Source: Anaerospora hongkongensis
Lineage (GTDB): Bacteria > Bacillota > Negativicutes > Sporomusales > DSM-15969
NCBI RefSeq assembly: GCF_004339805.1
Contig: NZ_SLUI01000006.1
Location: forward strand, 229,399 to 293,398
Reading direction: 5' to 3'
DNA: 64,000 bases
In this document: positions 58,862-64,000 of the stretch, piece after piece
How the letters are laid out: each line of letters begins with the position of its first letter
Numbering within the stretch: the stretch's first letter is position 1
Notes under the pieces: generated by a model
Databases searched by the model: none
The model's input: only the letters and a program-made list of their open reading frames with translations
What the model was told of the DNA's origin: nothing
Made by a program: the position numbers and the translations under genes

Positions 58862-59218
58862 ATGCGCTGCACTGTATGTGGTACCCCAACGGATGCTGAT
58901 GATAGCTGCTGCGCTTCCTGCCGGCAGAAGCAGTCTGAAGTACAGGTGATGACCCGGGAAGAACGTGACGGGTTTTCGGGCGTTACCATTGAACAAGGTG
59001 ATAACAGGCAGAAAGAAGGCACCGAATATCAACAATCCGGTGCCAGAGGCAATGGTATTTATATACGGCAGTATAATATGAATTCAGCCAGCCTTTTGAC
59101 CAAGATTTTAATAGCCCTGGGTTTGCTGGCAGTACTCTCCGGTGCCGTTGTAATCGGCGGCGCAGTGTTTGTTCTGTTTGCCATTGGCTGGCTGATCCGC
59201 AAACTGCTTAACCGCTGA
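58862..59218 (+). CDS. Zinc-ribbon single-helix membrane protein (118 aa)
   Basis: An N-terminal zinc ribbon (CTVCGTPTDADDSCCASC), a polar linker of about 55 residues and one C-terminal helix (LTKILIALGLLAVLSGAVVIGGAVFVLFAIGWLI): a cytoplasmic zinc ribbon tethered to the membrane. Function unknown. ATG 58862 follows GAGGAGG. Confidence 0.75.
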   Translation: MRCTVCGTPTDADDSCCASCRQKQSEVQVMTREERDGFSGVTIEQGDNRQKEGTEYQQSGARGNGIYIRQYNMNSASLLTKILIALGLLAVLSGAVVIGGAVFVLFAIGWLIRKLLNR

Positions 59219-59222
59219 AATG

Positions 59223-60110
59223 TCAAAAATCTCCGACGTCGTTGTATGTCGGAGTTTTTCTATTTTCAAAACTCTTCAATACTGCCGCCACATCAGCCAG
59301 AAGCTTATCTTTATCTGCCGGCAGAGTGCCTGCCAGCGGCAGCAGGTTAGAAACGTGGTTGCTGCGGAATATGCAGGGGCTGGTAACATCGGTGTGGGTT
59401 AAGAGTTCTTTCAGCTCAGCGAGAAAGCCATAGGGAGACAACGGTGTAAATTCTCCCCTTTCTGCGGCGGCTCTGAGCGGGGTCTGGTCGTGAAGCATGA
59501 GTGTCAGTGCACTGAGCATGGTAGGGTTAATCGCGCTGACGACTTTGCCGGTATTCACAGCATGCTGACTGGATAGTGCCTGCCCTCCTAAGCCCAGAAT
59601 AACCATTGCTGATAATTTAATTCCGGCGGCTACTACCTTACGTCCGGCTTGAACCATTTCCTCGGCAGTTGCTCCTTTGTTCACCAGTTTTAGTACTTCG
59701 TCATCGCCGCTCTCAATACCGAGATAAATAATTTGTAAGCCTGCTTGTTTAAGCGCGAGCAATTCCTCCGGCGTTTTGCGCAGGATATCCTTTGGTCCGC
59801 CATAGCAGGTAATACGTGTCAGCTTAGGAAAGGATTCATGTAATGCGGACATAATGGTCAGCAGCTGCTCACTAGGAAGTGACAAGGCGTTGCCATCCGC
59901 TAAAAACACCCGCCTAAGTTGAGGATGAAACAGGGCAGTTTGCTTAATTAACTGCATGATTTCCTCTAGAGGACGGATGCGGAACCGCACTCCTTTATAC
60001 ATGCTGCAGAACGTACAGGCATTGTGTGAGCAGCCAATGGTGACCCGCAGAATAAAACTATTGGCCTCACTGGGAGGGCGAAAAACCATACCCTCAGCGT
60101 TATCAAACAT
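59223..60110 (-). CDS. Radical SAM protein (Elp3/YgiQ-like, CX4CX2C)
   Basis: A 295-aa Elp3/NifB-type radical SAM protein. The cluster motif is GCSHNACTFC, with four residues between the first two Cys, as in the group that carries GCSWNxCTFC. Other motifs: LADGNALSLP, IYLGIESGDDEVLKLVNKGAT, SAMVILGLGG. Its reaction is unknown. Start taken as ATG 60110, 6 bases after GAGGTG. Overlaps the end of nadE by 8 bases; same transcript. Confidence 0.85.
   Translation of the reverse strand: MFDNAEGMVFRPPSEANSFILRVTIGCSHNACTFCSMYKGVRFRIRPLEEIMQLIKQTALFHPQLRRVFLADGNALSLPSEQLLTIMSALHESFPKLTRITCYGGPKDILRKTPEELLALKQAGLQIIYLGIESGDDEVLKLVNKGATAEEMVQAGRKVVAAGIKLSAMVILGLGGQALSSQHAVNTGKVVSAINPTMLSALTLMLHDQTPLRAAAERGEFTPLSPYGFLAELKELLTHTDVTSPCIFRSNHVSNLLPLAGTLPADKDKLLADVAAVLKSFENRKTPTYNDVGDF
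59225..59260. terminator. Terminator between convergent genes
   Basis: CTCCGAC (59231-59237) and GTCGGAG (59248-59254) with A- and T-runs outside. It overlaps the stop of the minus-strand radical SAM gene. Confidence 0.8.
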
Positions 60111-62016
60111 TTGCATCACCTCTTAGCAGTTCAGATTTTAATTCCTGGTAGCGCTTGGTAAAGTAAGGAGAGTTTTGGGCTTCGCGATGATCAAAGCCAT
60201 AGGCCCGGCGGCTGACAGCCAATACGGGGGGAGCCTGAATCCGTTTGGCAACAGCCAGACCGGTGTAAAGCTTCCACCAGCGCTCCAGGTCTTCAATAAA
60301 GGCAGCCGGTGTGGCAAAAAGCTGCTTAACCAGATGCGGAGCACAGCCAAGCTTTTCTTCTAAAACGCCTGCCTGGTACCACAGCAGGATGTCTTCCGGC
60401 GTAGCCCGGTTCCAATATTCCATAAATGCCCGGAATAAATAGTCGTGATAGGGGTAAATCAGGGGATCTCCTTTGCCTTCATCGACGGACTGGTCAAAGG
60501 AGAGCTCTGCACTCGGAACAATGGTAATTGTCTGAGCGGGAATGACTTCCTGCCGGTAAACTGTGGTATTAAAGTAATGAGCCAGTTCATACACCTGATG
60601 CTTCCAGAGATCGGCCAAGGCCGCGAGAAAGCCGGCCTGGTCACCGTATAGTGTTGAATAGCCAACCGTCAGTTCACACTTGTTGGCATTGCAGGTGAAT
60701 CCGCCGCCAAAGGCAGCTGCCAGCCCGGCCAGCACCCTGGAGGATCTGTCGCGTGCCTGGATATTTTCCGCCATAAAGCCGGTAACGGTTAACGTACTTT
60801 CTTCGCCGGTACGGGGGTTGAGCAGCGGTGCTGAGGCTATCTGGCTAAGTGTCAGTTCAACGCTTTGCTGAATCGGTACAACTACATAGCGGCAGCCAAG
60901 ATTTTCCGCCAATTTGGCAGCTAAGCCCTTTGTAGTTTCCGAATTATAGCGGCTGGGCATGTTGACAAGCAGTACATTTTCCGGTCCCAGTACATGCGTA
61001 TACAGGGCGGCGGCAACGGCTGAATCAATCCCTCCCGAGACCCCGATTACAACCCGGTTCATGCCAATGGACTGGAGGAACTTCTTTGTTCCATAATTGA
61101 TGGCTTCAAATAAACGGTCAATCGTATTATCTTCCGTTATTGCCGGGCTGGTTAGGTGAGGAAAGTCAGTTGTCAAGGAAACAGCAACTGTTTGAACCTG
61201 AGCAGTGAAGGGGGAACAATAAGCGGCAATTTCACCGGACGGACTGTATACGGAACTGCACCCGTCAAAAGTATAGACGGTTTTACCGTTATTCTGCAGT
61301 CCCACATTATTGACATAAATTAAGGGGACTGCTATATCGCGGGCCTGTTTGGAAAATACCCGGTTCCGCTTGTTGTTTTTGCCTAGCGTAAAGGGGGAAC
61401 TTGAAATATTCACAAGCAGATCTAAGGAATGATTCTGACTAAGAATATCAATTGGTTTGGTAAAATAGTCATCGCTCCAGCCGTCTTCACATAAAATACA
61501 GCCCACTGAAAGGACTTTTCCCCCAATGGTAAGGTTGATCGGCTGCAATAGCTGGTCGGGAGTAGTCGCTAACTCGGCAGCTAGCTTTCGGGAACTGAAA
61601 AAATGCCTGCTGTCATCAAACTCGCGGTAATTAGGGTGCAGGGTTTTGATGCGGAAGGGATAGGGAAAATTATCGATTCCAGCCAGTTTCCCCTGTTGAG
61701 CGGCAAAAAAGGCATTGTATTTGCGAACTCTGCCGTCATCGCCCTGTTTTGTCCAATCAACAGCTACATTACCAAACAAAATGGTTATTTCATCAGAGGC
61801 AGCAACAATCTGCTGTCCGTAATACTCGCAGTCCCTTAGGAAAGCAGCCTGTTCCCAGGAGTCACCAAGCAGGTAGCCGGGAATAGCCATTTCAGGAAAA
61901 ACAATCATATCGGCCCTTTGGTCCCGGGCTTCCTGGATCATTTGCAGCATAGCGGCACTGTTAAGGTCAGGCCGTCCTGGGATAACCTCCAACTGTCCTA
62001 ACGCAATACGTATCAA
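60103..62016 (-). CDS. nadE: Glutamine-dependent NAD+ synthetase
   Basis: A 637-aa two-domain enzyme. Residues 1-280: nitrilase-type glutaminase (MIVFPEMAIPGYLLGD, VGCILCEDGW with catalytic Cys). Residues 300-637: synthetase with the PP-loop GVSGGIDSAVAAAL and TVGYSTLYGDQAG. It makes NAD from deamido-NAD. TTG 62016 follows GAAGGTGG and gives the usual start LIRIALGQLEV; the frame is open to 62127. Confidence 0.93.
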   Translation of the reverse strand: MIRIALGQLEVIPGRPDLNSAAMLQMIQEARDQRADMIVFPEMAIPGYLLGDSWEQAAFLRDCEYYGQQIVAASDEITILFGNVAVDWTKQGDDGRVRKYNAFFAAQQGKLAGIDNFPYPFRIKTLHPNYREFDDSRHFFSSRKLAAELATTPDQLLQPINLTIGGKVLSVGCILCEDGWSDDYFTKPIDILSQNHSLDLLVNISSSPFTLGKNNKRNRVFSKQARDIAVPLIYVNNVGLQNNGKTVYTFDGCSSVYSPSGEIAAYCSPFTAQVQTVAVSLTTDFPHLTSPAITEDNTIDRLFEAINYGTKKFLQSIGMNRVVIGVSGGIDSAVAAALYTHVLGPENVLLVNMPSRYNSETTKGLAAKLAENLGCRYVVVPIQQSVELTLSQIASAPLLNPRTGEESTLTVTGFMAENIQARDRSSRVLAGLAAAFGGGFTCNANKCELTVGYSTLYGDQAGFLAALADLWKHQVYELAHYFNTTVYRQEVIPAQTITIVPSAELSFDQSVDEGKGDPLIYPYHDYLFRAFMEYWNRATPEDILLWYQAGVLEEKLGCAPHLVKQLFATPAAFIEDLERWWKLYTGLAVAKRIQAPPVLAVSRRAYGFDHREAQNSPYFTKRYQELKSELLRGDANV

Positions 62017-62192
62017 TACAGCCACCTTCTTAGTTCGTTTTTGTTTATCAGTTCTTCTCTTTTCTGAGCAGCATGTCCTGTCATTAGCAGGATTTTTTTC
62101 ATACGCCTGTTTATGATTATAATACATAGATAGCAGGATTTTTAGTTAAAATATGGAAGAGTTAATAAAGTTTGTTGTAAGGAGTGTTTTTT

Positions 62193-62453
62193 ATGGGCAA
62201 CTGCTCGACTATTTTAGCTATACTGCAGGAAAATCGTACGGAAACGGCTCCCCAGGTGCAGGATATTCTTACCCGCTATGGCTGTTTTATCCGGGTTCGC
62301 CTGGGCTTGCACGACGCCGCTCTTGACCAGTGTACCAATACGGGTCTGATTTTACTGCAGCTGTGCGGTGATGACATTCCTATTTCCGAATTTGAAAAAG
62401 AACTGCGTGCTGTTCCATACGTAAAAGTAAAATCCATGTCGCTGGATTTTTAA
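62193..62453 (+). CDS. TM1266-like iron-only hydrogenase system regulator (ACT-like domain)
   Basis: An 86-aa protein: STILAILQENRTETAPQVQDILTRYG ... RLGLHDA ... GLILLQLCGDDIPISEFEKELRAVPYVKVKSMSL follows the TM1266 family, which is usually encoded near HydEFG hydrogenase maturases. No hydrogenase gene is in this window. ATG 62193 follows AAGGAG. Confidence 0.82.
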   Translation: MGNCSTILAILQENRTETAPQVQDILTRYGCFIRVRLGLHDAALDQCTNTGLILLQLCGDDIPISEFEKELRAVPYVKVKSMSLDF

Positions 62454-62462
62454 GGCACCATG

Positions 62463-62490
62463 AAAGAGGGCGGAAATCCGCCCTTTTTTT
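62463..62490 (+). terminator. Terminator after the TM1266-like gene
   Basis: GAGGGCGG-AAAT-CCGCCC with T run; 6-bp GC stem plus A/T extension. Confidence 0.88.
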
Positions 62491-62563
62491 GTTTGCCTGG
62501 CAGGAAAGCCTTAGCAGACGTGGAAAATGATATAAATACGTTCTATAAGAGTGAGGGAGTCTG

Positions 62564-63031
62564 GTGAAAACAAATGCTGCCCGTATTTTGGACGGGCTTC
62601 ACATTGATTATACAATCCGTGAATATGAAGTAGATGAGAATGATCTTAGTGCTGAAAATGTTGCTGCTAAAGTGGGAATGCCGCCAGCACAGGTCTTTAA
62701 GACCCTGGTGGTAAGGGGGGATAAAACAGGAATTCTTCTTGTTTGCATTCCCGGCGACGCCGAGCTTGACTTAAAAGCGCTTGCAGCCTTTAGCAATAAT
62801 AAGAAGGTTGAGATGGTGCCGCTAAAAGAGGTACAGCCGCTTACCGGGTATATCCGTGGCGGTGTTTCCCCTATCGGCACGAAAAAGCGCTATCCTGTTT
62901 ATCTGGATGCGAGCATTTCGGACTGGCCGGTTATTTCGCTTAGCGCCGGTGCCAGAGGTTATCAGCTGCTGCTTGCGCCTGCCGACCTGATTCGGGCTGT
63001 TAATGCCGGAGTTGGCAAGTTTGGTAAATAA
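62564..63031 (+). CDS. ybaK: YbaK/ProX-type Cys-tRNA(Pro) deacylase
   Basis: A 155-aa editing protein: VFKTLVVRGDKTGILLVCIPGDAELDLKALAA and YIRGGVSPIGTKKRYPVYLD are YbaK signatures, with the catalytic Lys in FKT. It hydrolyses mischarged Cys-tRNA(Pro). GTG 62564 follows GAGGGAG. Confidence 0.92.
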   Translation: MKTNAARILDGLHIDYTIREYEVDENDLSAENVAAKVGMPPAQVFKTLVVRGDKTGILLVCIPGDAELDLKALAAFSNNKKVEMVPLKEVQPLTGYIRGGVSPIGTKKRYPVYLDASISDWPVISLSAGARGYQLLLAPADLIRAVNAGVGKFGK

Positions 63032-63076
63032 GAACGGATAATTTCAATTTTTCGCTGTCGTATGGGAGAGGATATA

Positions 63077-63748
63077 ATGGATGTTCTAATTGATGCAAGC
63101 ATAGGCAATAGCATTCCGAATTGCCGGTTAGCCTATGTAACTGTTACTGATGTGGCCGTAAGAGGAACTCCTCCGGCTTTAACGCAAGAATTCCTGCAGC
63201 TGCAGGCAGCGGTTGCAAAGGCCTATCACTTGGATATTCTGCCCACTACACCGCGAATTGCTGCAGTGCGTACAATGTATAAGAAGCTCAATTTTGATCC
63301 TTCCCGTTACCGACCCGCATCAGAGGCACTGGTACGCCGCGTTTTGCAGAACAAAGGGCTCTATTACGTGAATAGTGCGGTTGATGTCAACAATTACTGC
63401 TCTATTAAATATTTGCTCCCTTTTGGCATTTATGATCTTAGCCATATCAAAGGGAATGTAAATTACCGGTTGGCGGCAGCCGGCACGTATGTGAATATAG
63501 CAGGCAATGAGGTTTCCACTGAAAATAAGCCGTTTCTAACAGATGATGCCGGACCATTTGGCAATCCAACTTCTGATGCCCGGCGAACTGCCGTTACGCT
63601 CGGGACGCGCAATTTGCTGTCAGTGGTTTATGCCGATGAGGAAGTTACAGATGCGGAATTAGCTGAAATTGTAGATTTCACAGCAGATATGCTGGTACGC
63701 TACAATGGGGGAACAGTAGCAGATAAAAAAATTGTCCATTCCAGTTAA
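63077..63748 (+). CDS. B3/B4 (tRNA-binding-like) domain protein
   Basis: A 223-aa protein of the B3/4 family, the domain used for editing in PheT: YKKLNFDPSRYRPASEALVRRVLQNKGLYYVNSAVDVNNYCSIKYLLPFG and the later DDAGPFGNPTSDA. It may hydrolyse mis-acylated tRNA, which would match the preceding YbaK gene. ATG 63077 follows GGGAGAGG. Confidence 0.87.
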   Translation: MDVLIDASIGNSIPNCRLAYVTVTDVAVRGTPPALTQEFLQLQAAVAKAYHLDILPTTPRIAAVRTMYKKLNFDPSRYRPASEALVRRVLQNKGLYYVNSAVDVNNYCSIKYLLPFGIYDLSHIKGNVNYRLAAAGTYVNIAGNEVSTENKPFLTDDAGPFGNPTSDARRTAVTLGTRNLLSVVYADEEVTDAELAEIVDFTADMLVRYNGGTVADKKIVHSS

Positions 63749-63780
63749 AAATCGGTTGAGGATGAAAGGAAGATTTTTTG

Positions 63781-64000
63781 ATGTACATAAGCACTCGCGG
63801 CGGCGAAGAACAACTGACTGCAGCACAAGCCATCCTGAAGGGCATCGCCGGCAACGGCGGACTATATGTCCCGGAGGATATTCCTGCAATTGACAGCTCT
63901 TGGATAGCCAATTTGCAAGCTATGGATTATTGCCAGCGGGCGCAAGCCGTACTAAGCCTATTCTTAACCGATTATAGTGCCGATGAGCTGGCAGCCTGCA
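63781..64000 (+). CDS. thrC: Threonine synthase, N-terminal part (runs off the window)
   Basis: The first 73 codons of an ordinary ThrC: ISTRGGEEQLTAAQAILKGIAGNGGLYVPEDIP is the typical N-terminal domain. It converts O-phosphohomoserine to threonine. GAAAGGAAG precedes ATG 63781. Cut by the right window edge. Its presence argues that the ThrC-like gene at 26855 does something else. Confidence 0.92.
   Translation, partial: MYISTRGGEEQLTAAQAILKGIAGNGGLYVPEDIPAIDSSWIANLQAMDYCQRAQAVLSLFLTDYSADELAAC

Overview
The window looks like the chromosome of an anaerobic, diderm-type Firmicute; I infer a member of the Negativicutes close to Sporomusa or Pelosinus. The evidence is a respiratory nitrate/nitrite-to-ammonium module with multihaem cytochromes and a Tat-exported NapA, Firmicute-style ribosome binding sites (AAGGAGG) with many GTG/TTG starts, intrinsic terminators with T-tracts, several radical SAM enzymes, and MerR/MarR/GntR/LysR regulators typical of that class. 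No rRNA, tRNA or CRISPR array was seen. The species assignment is inference only.

Layout. (1) 0-16.4 kb, respiration: a two-component system whose sensor carries a periplasmic CxxCH haem site; ferredoxin, membrane ferredoxin, a five-haem NapC-like cytochrome and NapA, with a convergent napD; then one long operon with cytochrome c maturation genes ccmABCEF (CcmE of the CxxxY type), two siroheme decarboxylase subunits, nrfH and nrfA, closed by a 16-bp terminator. A HMA/SafE/cupredoxin fusion follows. (2) 16.4-31.4 kb: a DUF512 radical SAM protein behind a leader with a terminator; a MetE-like protein; a MarR-controlled MFS pump with three clear palindromic operators; a MreB homologue followed by a TyrR-like regulator without AAA+ domain; a short OYE-like TIM-barrel gene; a KdpDE-like two-component pair; a PLP enzyme/RidA/YheO-like regulator group; DNA repair and small genes. 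(3) 31.4-40.5 kb: paralogous beta-rich proteins, GntR-MFS, LysE/LysR, MGMT, and a metal-type permease pair. (4) 40.5-47.2 kb: a BCCT transporter, a thioredoxin reductase fused to a degenerate thioredoxin, an alkaline-phosphatase-superfamily phosphodiesterase, a thioredoxin and a LysR regulator, with a perfect 23-bp palindrome before the first gene. (5) 47.3-55.7 kb, accessory: amidase, MFS/MarR, then a compact element of about 4 kb with a phage/plasmid-type replication protein, two small ORFs, two long foldback structures and a large serine recombinase; next to it a yyaL gene cut after 53 codons and a degenerate DDE-integrase-like gene. (6) 55.9-64 kb: Mop protein, radical SAM proteins, NAD synthetase, a hydrogenase-regulator-like ACT protein, YbaK, a B3/B4 protein and the start of thrC.

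The strongest unexplained signal is a pair of promoters, before mreB (21440-21503) and before the OYE-like gene (24776-24839, minus strand), which share four CTCACA boxes with identical 11-20-11 bp spacing and a -10 hexamer exactly 10 bp after the last box. This is the geometry of a PhoB/OmpR-type activator site, and the KdpE-like regulator encoded next door is the obvious candidate. Other good leads are the Rep/serine-integrase element with its structured DNA and the BCCT/redox/phosphodiesterase locus.
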